DNA of 64,000 nt from DUUI01 sp964345765 (GTDB lineage Bacteria; Bacillota_I; Bacilli_A; Erysipelotrichales; Erysipelotrichaceae). The notes beneath the pieces were generated by a model, which saw only the letters and a program-made list of their open reading frames with translations, ran no database searches and had not been told where the DNA came from. Location: the NCBI GenBank assembly GCA_964345765.1, contig CAYFSJ010000001.1, positions 19,061 through 83,060 of the forward strand, read 5' to 3'. This document shows, one piece after another, positions 53,128-62,296 of this stretch. Position 1 is the first letter of the stretch. Each line of letters starts with the position of its first letter. A program made the translations under genes and the position numbers.

Positions 53128-53792
53128 TGGCTCTCTCTAGACGATTACAGTCTATTTTAAGCATGATTGAACCTTGTCATCTATTACTAGATATAGGGAG
53201 CGATCATGCTTTACTCTGTATAGAGGCTGTTAAACAAAATAAGGCACAATTAGCTATTGCTGCTGATAATAAAGAAGGTCCAATTTCTAAAGCGATTAAA
53301 AATATTGAAAATCATCAATTATCTGATAAGGTAATTCCTGTTCTCTCTGATGGGGCCACTAATATTGATCATCAAGCTGACTGTATTGTTGTGGCAGGTT
53401 TAGGTGCTGAAACTATAACACAGATTATTGAAGCAACAAAAGAACACTTCCAACAAGCCAAACAACTTATCTTTAGTCCCCATTCAAAAGTTGAACATCT
53501 TCGTAACTATCTTTATACCAATGGATACGATATAACAAGGGAACAGTTAGTTTTTGATGAGAAATACTATATATTAATTAGTGCTGCTTATACTTCAAAG
53601 AATAAAGAGGCTGATATAACTGATTTGTATTTAGGGCAACTAAAAAAAGATGTTCTATATTCACAATGGATAGAACATCAAAGAAATCACTATCAAGTTT
53701 TAACTATTAAAAATAGTGATTATGATTGCATTTATCAACTTTTTAATCAAGAATCTTATCAAATTCAATCGAAGGAAATGGATGAGGATTAG
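53127..53792 (+). CDS. trmK: tRNA (adenine22-N1)-methyltransferase TrmK
   Basis: 221 residues. Methylates A22 in tRNA. LSRRLQSILSMI, motif I LLLDIGSDHALL, DNKEGPISKAIKNI and VVAGLGAETITQII are typical. Immediately after rpoD as in Bacillus. Its last 50 bases overlap the ispH end on the other strand. Confidence 0.94.
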   Translation: MALSRRLQSILSMIEPCHLLLDIGSDHALLCIEAVKQNKAQLAIAADNKEGPISKAIKNIENHQLSDKVIPVLSDGATNIDHQADCIVVAGLGAETITQIIEATKEHFQQAKQLIFSPHSKVEHLRNYLYTNGYDITREQLVFDEKYYILISAAYTSKNKEADITDLYLGQLKKDVLYSQWIEHQRNHYQVLTIKNSDYDCIYQLFNQESYQIQSKEMDED

Positions 53793-54660
53793 CTAAATCA
53801 AGTTCTCTCATATATTTGACTACCATGTTAGTTAAATAGTTTGGTGTTGATGCACCAGAAGTAATTCCAATTCGCCAATCATCCTGTAATTGACTAATAT
53901 CTAGTTGATGCAAGGATTCAATCTTGAAGATATGTTGAATACCATGGTTTTGACCAATCTTTGCTAACATGGCCGTATTATTGGAAGTAGGGTCACCGAC
54001 AACAATTAAGGCGTCTAATTCCTGTTGCTTAATAATTGCTTCTTGTCTCGCTCGAGTAGCAAAACAAATCTCATTGTTTACATCAGCATGGGGATATTTG
54101 GCTACAATCGCATTGAGAATCTGTTGAATTTCTAAGGTAGAAAGAGTCGTTTGATTAGTCACCATAATTGGTTTATTGAAATCTAAATTAAGTAAATCGA
54201 CATCTTGAGTATTGCTAATAAAGTGAATCGGATCAAAGGATTCAGTCACAGCCAATGCTTCAGGATGTTTTTCTTTTCCCACATAAATTACTTGAGAGCC
54301 TTTATTGATGGCAGATTGGATTAGATCATGAGTTGAAGAGACATCTTCACAGGTGGCATCTAAAACTTGAAGACCTTTTTCTTTGGCTCTCTCTCTTACT
54401 TTATCTGAGACACCGTGGGCAGAAAAAATAACGATTCCATTCTGTATTTCTTCCAGTAATTGTAATCGTGATTTTTGTGGGTCATTAACTGTCATAATGT
54501 TTCGTTGTTTTAATGCTTCAACAATGTAGTAATTATGGACCAATGATCCAAGTATATGAATAGGGGTCTGTGGATAGCTTTCTCGTGCCTTTTTAGCCAA
54601 GATAATGGCTCTAATGACACCTTTACAGTACCCTCTAGGTTTTATATCAATAATTTCCAT
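53743..54660 (-). CDS. ispH: 4-hydroxy-3-methylbut-2-enyl diphosphate reductase
   Basis: 305 residues. Last step of the MEP isoprenoid pathway, giving IPP and DMAPP. Cluster cysteines: PRGYCKGV, DATCEDV and NEICFATRARQ; catalytic motif TNQTTLS with its Glu/Thr neighbours and GITSGASTP. GGAG precedes ATG 54660; a longer frame upstream crosses the promoter. Pairs functionally with ispG at 56061. Confidence 0.96.
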   Translation of the reverse strand: MEIIDIKPRGYCKGVIRAIILAKKARESYPQTPIHILGSLVHNYYIVEALKQRNIMTVNDPQKSRLQLLEEIQNGIVIFSAHGVSDKVRERAKEKGLQVLDATCEDVSSTHDLIQSAINKGSQVIYVGKEKHPEALAVTESFDPIHFISNTQDVDLLNLDFNKPIMVTNQTTLSTLEIQQILNAIVAKYPHADVNNEICFATRARQEAIIKQQELDALIVVGDPTSNNTAMLAKIGQNHGIQHIFKIESLHQLDISQLQDDWRIGITSGASTPNYLTNMVVKYMRELDLANPHPFPSIEFDKILD

Positions 54661-54679
54661 TTTCAATCTCCGTGTAGTT

Positions 54680-54709
54680 AATATACCATAGTTTTGGTTA
54701 TGGTATAAT
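54680..54709. promoter_or_regulatory. Symmetric divergent promoter of ispH and cshB
   Basis: TATACCATA (54682-54690) and TATGGTATA (54699-54707) form an inverted repeat with eight-base spacer. The plus strand has TGGTATAAT (54701-54709); the minus strand has the mirror TGGTATATT. Each -10 lies where the other promoter's -35 would be. Confidence 0.7.
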
Positions 54710-54732
54710 ATTGATGCAAAGGATGACAAGTT

Positions 54733-56064
54733 ATGAAACAACAATTACAAGAAAAAGCTCAATCATTATTTAACTTCTTAAAGTTTAATGAATTAACGAC
54801 AATCCAACAACTTACTTATCAAAAAGTCATGAATGATGATGATTTAATTGTACAATCAGCAACAGGTTCTGGTAAAACGCATGCCTTCTTATTTCCATTA
54901 ATGGATCAAATTGATACCACTAAAAAATATACTCAGGCAGTGATTATCGCACCAACTAGAGAATTGGCGATGCAAATTCATCGGTTTGCGATGGATATGA
55001 AACAAGTTGATGATAAATTAACACTAGCCTTGCTCATTGGTGGTAAGGATCGCTTAAATACCATTGAAGAATCACATATTGTGATTGGTACACCAGGCCG
55101 ACTTCAAGATGAATTTAGTTCAGGCATGTTACTAGCTCAAAATGCGAAGCATGTCATTTTAGATGAAGCCGATATGATTTGGGAGTATGGTTTTATTGAT
55201 GAATTAGCTGATGTAATTAATCGTATCAACAAACCATTTCAGTTTTTAGTCTTCTCAGCCACCATTCCTGATGAACTTCAAGCATTTGTGCGTAAAGCGA
55301 TGAATAATCCTCAGACAATTGTTAATAAAGAGAAAAGTGAGTACAATCCTAAGATTAATCATTATTTAATACAATCCGTTTCAAAGGATGCGGTTGACTC
55401 TATTTTAGAAGTAATGGCTTCCGTTCAAATGTCTGGTTGTATTATCTTTAGCAATACACGAGAACAAGCTGCTGAAATATCCGATCGTTTATCAGAATAT
55501 GGGGTCAATGTCTTAGAATTGCATGGCGATTTATCACCTCGTAAACGTAAACAAACACTGAATAGACTTTTTGATCAACAACATTTTACCTTAGTTGCCA
55601 CTGATATTGCGGCTAGAGGATTAGACTTACCTTATGTCAGTCATGTAATTTCGGTTGGTCTACCATCTCATTTAGATTTCTATTTCCATCGTGCTGGACG
55701 CTCATCAAGAGCAGGGCGAGAAGGAACATCGATTGTGTTAGTGGATCAAAGTCATCGTCAGGATGTATCTAAATTAATATCTATGGGTATTGAGTTTGAG
55801 TATAAAAAGATTAATGATAACACTATAGTGGATGCTCGTAATTTTTATGAGAAGAAAACCTATCATAAAAAGATTGATCCTGAGATTACTCAAATTCTTA
55901 ATCGTAAAAAAGTTAAAGTAAAACCAAATTACAAGAAGAAACGAAAACAAGCCATTGCTGATTTGCATCGTAAAAAACGTCGTGAAATGATTCAAAGAGA
56001 AATCAACACACAGAAAAAAGAACGAGCCAAAGCCCGTTCTAAAGCGAAACAACAGCAAGATTAA
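54733..56064 (+). CDS. cshB: DEAD-box RNA helicase, CshB-like
   Basis: 443 residues. Motifs: ATGSGKT (I), APTRELAMQ (Ia), GTPGRL (Ib), LDEADMIWEYGF (II, DEAD), FSATIP (III), ATDIAARGLDLP (V), HRAGRSSRAG (VI), and a very basic C-terminal tail (about 395-443) for RNA contact. Unwinds RNA in ribosome biogenesis or cold adaptation. Position beside ispH supports CshB (YqfR). Ends overlap ispG by four bases. Confidence 0.93.
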   Translation: MKQQLQEKAQSLFNFLKFNELTTIQQLTYQKVMNDDDLIVQSATGSGKTHAFLFPLMDQIDTTKKYTQAVIIAPTRELAMQIHRFAMDMKQVDDKLTLALLIGGKDRLNTIEESHIVIGTPGRLQDEFSSGMLLAQNAKHVILDEADMIWEYGFIDELADVINRINKPFQFLVFSATIPDELQAFVRKAMNNPQTIVNKEKSEYNPKINHYLIQSVSKDAVDSILEVMASVQMSGCIIFSNTREQAAEISDRLSEYGVNVLELHGDLSPRKRKQTLNRLFDQQHFTLVATDIAARGLDLPYVSHVISVGLPSHLDFYFHRAGRSSRAGREGTSIVLVDQSHRQDVSKLISMGIEFEYKKINDNTIVDARNFYEKKTYHKKIDPEITQILNRKKVKVKPNYKKKRKQAIADLHRKKRREMIQREINTQKKERAKARSKAKQQQD

Positions 56065-57122
56065 TTTTCAATCATTCTGAGTATTTCATCTTTTAAAGTC
56101 TCAACAATTTGATCTTGTGGGACTTTTTTTATGAGTTTTCCTTTTTTAAATAAGAGACCTTCGTTTTTCCCACCAGCAATCCCAATGTCTGCTCGAGAAG
56201 CTTCTTGGGGTCCATTGACAGCACATCCCATGACTGCCACCGTTAAGTTGGAATTAATTGATTCTAAGAACTTCTCAATCTCTTTAACATATGGCAACAT
56301 ATCGTATTGTAGTCTGCCACAAGTTGGACAAGAAATTAAGTCAGGGACATCTTCCATTAAGTCAAATGCTTTTAAGAGTTGTTTAACAATTTTCATCTCT
56401 TCAACTGGATCATCCGATACAGAAACACGAATAGTATCACCTAAGCCTTCATAAATTAGGACACCTAATGCGGCGCTGGATTTAATGGCTGAATAAAGAG
56501 TTGTGCCAGCTTCTGTAACGCCAATATGAAGAGGGTACTTAAATGTTTTGGCTGCTAATTTATAAGCTTCAATAGTTAGCTTCACTTCACTCGATTTAAA
56601 GGATAAGATAATTTCTCTAAAATCAAGTGATTCTAATAAGGCGACTTGATCTTGGGCTGATTCAATCATTGCTTCTGCACAAGGTCCACCATATTTTTCC
56701 AGTAATCTCTTTTCTAGAGAACCAGAGTTAATACCAATTCGAATTGGAACATTGTATTCTTTACATTTATTTACAACAGCGATAACATTTTCTTTTGGTC
56801 CAATATTACCAGGGTTTAATCGAATCTTATCAACGCCTGCTTCAATGGATGCAATCGCTAAACGATAATCAAAATGGATATCGGCCACAATTGGACAGTT
56901 TACTTCTTGTTTGATTTCTTTAATGGCGTTGGCATCTTCCATATCTAATACTGCGACTCGAACAATCTCACATCCGTTGGTTAATAATGATTTAATTTGA
57001 TGAACTGTCGCTTCAACATCTTTAGTTTTTGTATTGGTCATCGATTGAATAATTAGTTTATTCTGATGACCAATTGTATATTGACCGACTTTGACCGGTC
57101 TTGTCGATAATCTTGTGATCAT
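56061..57122 (-). CDS. ispG: 4-hydroxy-3-methylbut-2-en-1-yl diphosphate synthase
   Basis: 353 residues. MEP pathway step before IspH. TIM-barrel part (VPIRIGINSGSLEKRLLEKYG, IILSFKSSEV, GVTEAGTT, GLGDTIRVSVSDDPVEE) then the [4Fe-4S] domain: CPTCGR and MGCAVNGP with downstream Glu. GGAGG fixes ATG 57122; the 50-residue upstream extension of the frame is unrelated and runs over the class B PBP start. Confidence 0.96.
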   Translation of the reverse strand: MITRLSTRPVKVGQYTIGHQNKLIIQSMTNTKTKDVEATVHQIKSLLTNGCEIVRVAVLDMEDANAIKEIKQEVNCPIVADIHFDYRLAIASIEAGVDKIRLNPGNIGPKENVIAVVNKCKEYNVPIRIGINSGSLEKRLLEKYGGPCAEAMIESAQDQVALLESLDFREIILSFKSSEVKLTIEAYKLAAKTFKYPLHIGVTEAGTTLYSAIKSSAALGVLIYEGLGDTIRVSVSDDPVEEMKIVKQLLKAFDLMEDVPDLISCPTCGRLQYDMLPYVKEIEKFLESINSNLTVAVMGCAVNGPQEASRADIGIAGGKNEGLLFKKGKLIKKVPQDQIVETLKDEILRMIEN

Positions 57123-57164
57123 AAATCCTCCTATGAGTCGATACCATTCTACCATAAAATAAGT

Positions 57165-57170
57165 TATAAT
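57165..57170 (+). promoter_or_regulatory. -10 element of the class B PBP gene
   Basis: TATAAT 14 bases before ATG 57184, with no good -35. The minus strand carries an extended -10 (TGGTAGAAT, near 57147-57155) for ispG, another back-to-back divergent pair. Confidence 0.55.
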
Positions 57171-57183
57171 TATGGATGACACT

Positions 57184-59292
57184 ATGAGTAGAAAAAGATT
57201 ATTAAGAGTACAAGAGAGTAATGATGTGTTTGCCAATGAATCATTACAAAAAGAGAAACAACAGCGCATTCAAAAAAGAATTAATCCTCGTTTTATTGTC
57301 TTATTTGGATTGTTCTTGATTTTGATGCTCTTTATTGCGTCTCGTCTAGTTTATTTGCAGATTACTCAACATGATAAATACAGTCAAATTGCACTTACAC
57401 AATTTGATGAAACACGCATAGAACTACCAAATCGTGGTGAAATTGTTGATTTACATGGCAATGTTTTATTAAGTAATAAAGAGAAACTTAACTTTGTTTA
57501 TTTAGCACCAAAAACAGATACAGAAGAGTTAAGAGTTGAAAAAGCGAAAAAGTTTGTCGAATTATTCGATGTTGATATTTCAACCATGACTCAGCGTGAC
57601 AAACAAGATGCTTATATTTATTATTATCCAGATGAAATTAGCAAACTAAATACAGAGGAAGAACTTGAACAATTTAGAGCGGGTAATTTGACGGATGCTG
57701 ATTTATATCAATTACAACTTTCAAGAATTACTCCTAGTTTAATTAATAATTCACTGACCCAACAACAGCTTCAAGAATTCTTTATTTTGATTAAAATGAG
57801 ATCTCGGATTGATTTAGATGTCATATTAAAAGAAGATGTCACACATCAAGAGGTTACTCAATTATTGGAGCGCTCCTTAGATTTTAGTGGAATCGTTGTA
57901 AGACCTAGTTGGGATCGTTATACAACAGAGGGACATCATTTAGGACCAATATTAGGTGAGATTACGACTTCACGTCAAGGTTTATTAAGTGGTAATTCCA
58001 TTTCGATGCAAGCTTTAAATTATCGTTTAAATGATCGCGTTGGACGAAGTGGCTTAGAACAGAAGTATGAAAATTTATTGGCTGGTGTAAGTACCGAGTA
58101 TTCTCTCACTTATTCACCATCAGGTTTAGTTAATCTGGATGAAATTAATACGGGAAGAAAAGGAGATACTCTTAAATTAACAATTGATACGGCTTATCAA
58201 AATGATATTGAACAGATTGTTTCTGATTTTGTTGTTAAAAAAGCCTATAATGGTCCACATGAATTCTTTAATCAAATGTATGTGGTCGTTTCAGATCCTA
58301 ATAATGGAAATGTTTTAGCTTCGGTTGGAATTATTGTGGATGATAATAACGAAATTATTTACAGCCCTAATGGAACTTATTTAAATGCCTTTTTAGCAGG
58401 TTCAAGTATTAAAGGAGCAGTCGTTTATTTAGCATTAGATGAAGAAGTGTTTGCTCCTGGAGAATTAGTCCTTGATGAACCAATTAAGATTCAAGGGACA
58501 AGTTTAAAGTCCTCATCCGCAGTTTTAGGACAAGTCGATGATATTAAAGCTTTATCACATTCAAGTAATGTCTATATGTTTAAAACAGCCATTGAATTAG
58601 GAGAAGGGGAGTATGAGTATGATAAACCTTTAAACTTACGCTCGGATACATTCCCTAAAGTTCGTTCTAATTTCTCTCAATTTGGATTAGGAGTTGAAAC
58701 TGGTTTAGATGTTCCTTTAGAAGAAAGAGGATTCCAATCGAATTCTACCTTACCAGGATATTTGTTGGACTATGTCATTGGCCAATATGATTCTTATACG
58801 GCGATGCAATTAAATCAATATGTCTCTACGATCGCTAACGGAGAATATCGCTATAAAATGAGACTTGTCTCAGAGTCTTATGATACAGTTTCTAATACGA
58901 TTAATTTTCAAAATGATGTTCAAATACTAAATGCAATCGATAATCCGATGGCAGTCGGTCGTGTTCAACAGGGATTTAGAAAATGTGTGACGGATGGATA
59001 TTGTCGCGCCTTAGATGATGCTCAATTAGAAATTGCGGCTAAGACAGGTTCAGCTGAGGATTTCCTTTATTTAGATGGACTTAATAATAAGACGGTAACC
59101 AATTCAATGGTGGCTTATGCGCCATTTGATAATCCACAAATCGCAATATCTTGTATTGCTCCACACTACACAAATAATGAGCGTCAAATTGTTCCAATAG
59201 AACATGGATGTTTAGAGGTAGTCAAGAATATTGTGAATCACTATGCTCAAAGCAATCAATTAGTTGAGCCGGAAATTGAGCCAACATATTAG
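57184..59292 (+). CDS. Class B penicillin-binding protein (PBP2-like transpeptidase)
   Basis: 702 residues. One transmembrane helix (about 36-58), dimerisation domain with LPNRGEIVDLHGNVLLSN, and transpeptidase: SSIK in AGSSIKGAVV (nucleophile Ser), SSN in HSSNVYMF and KTG in AAKTGSAEDF. Cross-links peptidoglycan in elongation or division. ATG 57184 is preferred over 57172, which lies before the expected transcript start. Not in a cell-division cluster, so elongasome versus divisome cannot be decided. Confidence 0.93.
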   Translation: MSRKRLLRVQESNDVFANESLQKEKQQRIQKRINPRFIVLFGLFLILMLFIASRLVYLQITQHDKYSQIALTQFDETRIELPNRGEIVDLHGNVLLSNKEKLNFVYLAPKTDTEELRVEKAKKFVELFDVDISTMTQRDKQDAYIYYYPDEISKLNTEEELEQFRAGNLTDADLYQLQLSRITPSLINNSLTQQQLQEFFILIKMRSRIDLDVILKEDVTHQEVTQLLERSLDFSGIVVRPSWDRYTTEGHHLGPILGEITTSRQGLLSGNSISMQALNYRLNDRVGRSGLEQKYENLLAGVSTEYSLTYSPSGLVNLDEINTGRKGDTLKLTIDTAYQNDIEQIVSDFVVKKAYNGPHEFFNQMYVVVSDPNNGNVLASVGIIVDDNNEIIYSPNGTYLNAFLAGSSIKGAVVYLALDEEVFAPGELVLDEPIKIQGTSLKSSSAVLGQVDDIKALSHSSNVYMFKTAIELGEGEYEYDKPLNLRSDTFPKVRSNFSQFGLGVETGLDVPLEERGFQSNSTLPGYLLDYVIGQYDSYTAMQLNQYVSTIANGEYRYKMRLVSESYDTVSNTINFQNDVQILNAIDNPMAVGRVQQGFRKCVTDGYCRALDDAQLEIAAKTGSAEDFLYLDGLNNKTVTNSMVAYAPFDNPQIAISCIAPHYTNNERQIVPIEHGCLEVVKNIVNHYAQSNQLVEPEIEPTY

Positions 59293-59319
59293 TTGATTTA
59301 ATGAGTTTTATGGTATAAT
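59293..59319 (+). promoter_or_regulatory. Promoter of rpmG
   Basis: TTGATT (59293-59298) right after the PBP stop, 15 bases, extended -10 TGGTATAAT (59311-59319). The short spacer is compensated by the TG motif. Confidence 0.65.
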
Positions 59320-59346
59320 GTTTTAGCACTTAAAGGAGGGATACCC

Positions 59347-59496
59347 ATGAGAGATCAATTTACATTAAAATGTACTGAATGTGGCGAAGAAAATTACATC
59401 TATACAAAAAATAAAAAGAACCAACCAAATCGTGTTGAGTATAAAAAGTATTGCCCTAAAGAACGTAAAATGACGCTTCACCGTGAGAAGAAATAA
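59347..59496 (+). CDS. rpmG: 50S ribosomal protein L33
   Basis: 49 residues. MRDQFTLKCTECGEENY, then KKYCPKERKMTLHREKK: the zinc-binding CxxC and a CP..H second half as in lactobacillus-type L33. RBS AAAGGAGGG. Its last bases overlap the start of the MBL hydrolase gene. Confidence 0.95.
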   Translation: MRDQFTLKCTECGEENYIYTKNKKNQPNRVEYKKYCPKERKMTLHREKK

Positions 59497-60124
59497 TTCT
59501 TATACGGTAAAAACAGCTGTAATGAATCCGTTACAAACCAATTGTTATGTACTCATTGCAGATAATAAGGGAATCATTTTTGACCCAAGTGTAGACAATG
59601 GAAACAATATTGATCGCATTTTAAAGAAGTGTGAAGGAATAGATATTGAAGCCATTGTTTTAACGCATGGTCACCATGATCATATTAGTGGTGTTGAAGA
59701 ATTATTAAAACATTATCTTGTCCCAGTCTATATTCATCCCTTAGATGAGCCTTATTTAACTGATAATTACTTAAATTGTGCTGACTTTATTGATCCAGAG
59801 TTTACATGGAATACACAAGTTAATCATTTAGTTGAAGGTATAATGTCCATTGAATCATTTGAATTTAATATTAAACTGACACCTGGCCATACTGTAGGAC
59901 ATGTAAGTCTATTTTATAAGGATGCCGTCTTTAGTGGAGATGTTTTATTTAGAGGAAGTATTGGTCGTACTGATCTTCCAGGTGGGAATATGAATCAAAT
60001 GAGAGAAACCCTACGATTCTTTAAGTCATTAGAAGATGACTATACGATTTATTGTGGTCATGGACCAACTACCAAGTTATCATTTGAAAGGAAATACAAT
60101 CCATATCTAAGAGAAATAAATTAA
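59483..60124 (+). CDS. Metallo-beta-lactamase-fold hydrolase (YqgX/GloB-like)
   Basis: 213 residues. Binuclear metal motif THGHHDHISG, then PGHTVGHVS, FSGDVLFRGSIGRTD and CGHGP. N-terminal MNPLQTNCYVL matches the YqgX/YcbL group; true glyoxalase II function is not certain because the glutathione-binding C-terminal domain is absent. The start is GTG 59483 or possibly ATG 59522; neither has a clear RBS. Precedes the comG operon, as yqgX does in related genomes. Confidence 0.85.
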   Translation: MRRNNSYTVKTAVMNPLQTNCYVLIADNKGIIFDPSVDNGNNIDRILKKCEGIDIEAIVLTHGHHDHISGVEELLKHYLVPVYIHPLDEPYLTDNYLNCADFIDPEFTWNTQVNHLVEGIMSIESFEFNIKLTPGHTVGHVSLFYKDAVFSGDVLFRGSIGRTDLPGGNMNQMRETLRFFKSLEDDYTIYCGHGPTTKLSFERKYNPYLREIN

Positions 60125-60144
60125 GTGCTCATCGCACTTTTTTT
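60123..60144 (+). terminator. Terminator before the comG operon
   Basis: AAGTGC (60123-60128), loop TCATC, GCACTT (60134-60139), then T run; overlaps the stop codon of the MBL gene. Confidence 0.75.
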
Positions 60145-60194
60145 ATTTAGGACTAAACCACTTCACTTAGTAATAAGAAGTGGGAGGTGAGAGC

Positions 60195-61064
60195 ATCGTT
60201 GAACAACGTTTAGAAGTATTATTAGAAGATGCCATCAAAAGCTCAGCAACGGATATCCATTTCAATTTTTCATCACAACATTCCTTGATTCAATTTAGAA
60301 CACTGAATGGTTTAGTTCAAAAGACAGTTCGTAAAGCAGATCTTGCGCTCTATCATTATTTAAAATATTTAGCCAAACTTGATTTAGCCGCTTCAATGAA
60401 GCCACAATCTGGAGTCTTTTCTATTATGGTTTTAAATCAACTATGGCATTGTCGTTTTTCTGCCTTAGAAACCTTTAGTGCCAAAAGTGGAGTTTTAAGG
60501 ATTCTTAATTTATCAAAAATTAATGCTTTAGATGATATTTCGTCGCAAAAAGAAATGATTCATCAGATAAGAGAATTACTCGATAAAGAAAATGGACTGA
60601 TACTGTTTTCTGGAACCACTGGCTCTGGCAAAAGCACTACTTTATTTACGGCATTATCTGAAGTAAATCATAAAAGTATTTATACTTTAGAAGATCCAAT
60701 AGAGTGTTTATATTCTAATATGATGCAGATACAAATCAATGAGGCCAATCAATTTGATTTTCAAGCAGGCATAAAACAACTACTCAGACATGATCCCGAT
60801 ATAATTGTTATTGGTGAAATTCGAAGTCCTAGAGAGGCACAAGCTTTAATTAGAACCAGTTTATCAGGCCATATGATCTGTGGGACAATCCATAGTTCTA
60901 GTGCCCAACAAACCTTACAAAGACTTCTTGATTTTGGATGTAGTAAGGAAGATTTAAAAATGATTGACTTAAATATTGTCTTTCAGAAATTAGGAGTTGT
61001 TCAACAGCGACGAAGTGCTATCCTTGAAATCTTTAGTAACCAACAAATCAACCAAGTTCTCTGA
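60195..61064 (+). CDS. comGA: Competence pseudopilus assembly ATPase ComGA
   Basis: 289 residues. Cytoplasmic secretion ATPase driving the DNA-uptake pseudopilus. N-terminal LLEDAIKSSATDIHFNF, Walker A SGTTGSGKST (about 140), Asp box YTLEDPIE, Walker B IIVIGEIRSPREA, His box GTIHSSSA. A perfect GGAGGTGA (60183-60190) sits four bases before ATC 60195, which would encode the expected start (M)VEQRLE; the only standard in-frame start upstream is GTG 60180, which precedes that RBS. Shorter than Bacillus ComGA (356). Confidence 0.88.
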   Translation: MVEQRLEVLLEDAIKSSATDIHFNFSSQHSLIQFRTLNGLVQKTVRKADLALYHYLKYLAKLDLAASMKPQSGVFSIMVLNQLWHCRFSALETFSAKSGVLRILNLSKINALDDISSQKEMIHQIRELLDKENGLILFSGTTGSGKSTTLFTALSEVNHKSIYTLEDPIECLYSNMMQIQINEANQFDFQAGIKQLLRHDPDIIVIGEIRSPREAQALIRTSLSGHMICGTIHSSSAQQTLQRLLDFGCSKEDLKMIDLNIVFQKLGVVQQRRSAILEIFSNQQINQVL

Positions 61065-61986
61065 TCAGAAACAACATCAAATTGAGATTCTATTAGCGTA
61101 TCTCAAAGCTGGCTTAGATTTTACTGATGCTCAAAAGTTACTTGATATTAAAGAGAAAACACTAGATGAATATGTTAGGAATCTTTATGATAATCCATCT
61201 CAATTCAATGTTTTAAATGAGTATTTATCGCTTCAAGATTTATTAAAGTTTACTTTTGAAACGAAATCTTTTAACAAGGATTTGTTTAAACAGATTCTAA
61301 AAATCTTGACTTATCCAATGATTCTATATACGTTGATGTATAGTTTGATGTTATTTTTTATCCTCTTTTTATTTCCATCCATGCTTAGTATTGTTGAGCT
61401 ATTTGATTTACAGACAACTTTACTAAATCTCTTTTATTTTATTCTAAGAATAATCTTTATTTTCCTAACCATTATGAATCTCTTAATCGTTATTGGAATC
61501 TTGTTAATTCTAAAGCGACAACATCAGAAAATATTTATTAACTATGTCAAAGAATATCGCTTCTTGACTATCATTAGGGATATCTATACACATCAATTTG
61601 CCTATAACTTCTATCTTTTTTTATCAAAGGGTTTCTCAACAAAACTGACTCTTGAATTAATTAAAGAGTCTGAAACATCTTATTTAAATGCTTGGTTAGC
61701 AACCTTAATCTCCTATCAACTTCAAGAAGGCAAGACATTTATTGATAGTATTAACCACCCCTTATTAGAGAAACAATTCATTCTGGTCAGTCAGTTAGGA
61801 ACTCAAAGCAATCAAAGTATTGATTATTTAAAAATGTATTTAATGACCAGTCGTAAAATTATTGAATCAAAACTTAAACAATCTGGTACAATTCTGAAAC
61901 TAATAACCTATACACTTTTAGCATTTTTAATCATCGTTATGTACCAAATATTATTAGCTCCAATGTCATTATTGGGGAACATTTGA
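61024..61986 (+). CDS. comGB: Competence pseudopilus membrane platform ComGB
   Basis: 320 residues of the GspF/PilC type: two cytoplasmic helical domains and about three transmembrane segments (about 98-122, 135-165, 294-314). It recruits the ATPase and pilins. Start uncertain: TTG 61024 (MKSLVTNKS) suits best, with TTG 60997 or GTG 61015 as alternatives; all overlap comGA. Sequence is divergent; identity rests on topology and order. Confidence 0.85.
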   Translation: MKSLVTNKSTKFSDQKQHQIEILLAYLKAGLDFTDAQKLLDIKEKTLDEYVRNLYDNPSQFNVLNEYLSLQDLLKFTFETKSFNKDLFKQILKILTYPMILYTLMYSLMLFFILFLFPSMLSIVELFDLQTTLLNLFYFILRIIFIFLTIMNLLIVIGILLILKRQHQKIFINYVKEYRFLTIIRDIYTHQFAYNFYLFLSKGFSTKLTLELIKESETSYLNAWLATLISYQLQEGKTFIDSINHPLLEKQFILVSQLGTQSNQSIDYLKMYLMTSRKIIESKLKQSGTILKLITYTLLAFLIIVMYQILLAPMSLLGNI

Positions 61987-61996
61987 AAGGAGAAGT

Positions 61997-62296
61997 ATGA
62001 ACAGTAAACGTGGTTTTACACTCTTAGAAATGGTCTTAGTTATGACCGTTATTGCTATCTTATTCTTATTAACTGTCCCAAATATTCAAAATGTTGTGGG
62101 GAGTGTTAGTAGAAAAGGCTGTGATGCTCAAACGAAAGTGGTTGATGCTGCTATCGTTCAGTATATGTTAGATCATGATACACAAAGTGCCACAATCAGT
62201 GACCTAGTTTCAGGTGGTTATCTGACTCAAAAACAGACTGTTTGTCAGAATGGTCAGTCAATTAGTATTGTCAATGGAATTGCGGTTAGTCAATAA
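61997..62296 (+). CDS. comGC: Major competence pseudopilin ComGC
   Basis: 99 residues. Prepilin peptidase site KRGFTLLEM with Glu at +5, long hydrophobic helix, and two cysteines (about 35 and 82) that may form a disulfide. C-terminal TISDLVSGGYL matches ComGC. RBS AAGGAGAAG. Confidence 0.93.
   Translation: MNSKRGFTLLEMVLVMTVIAILFLLTVPNIQNVVGSVSRKGCDAQTKVVDAAIVQYMLDHDTQSATISDLVSGGYLTQKQTVCQNGQSISIVNGIAVSQ

Noticed and set aside
55774..56058. Minus-strand hydrophobic ORF opposite cshB
   Set aside because: Shadow of the Lys-rich tail of CshB, where AAA codons read as Phe on the other strand; no RBS.
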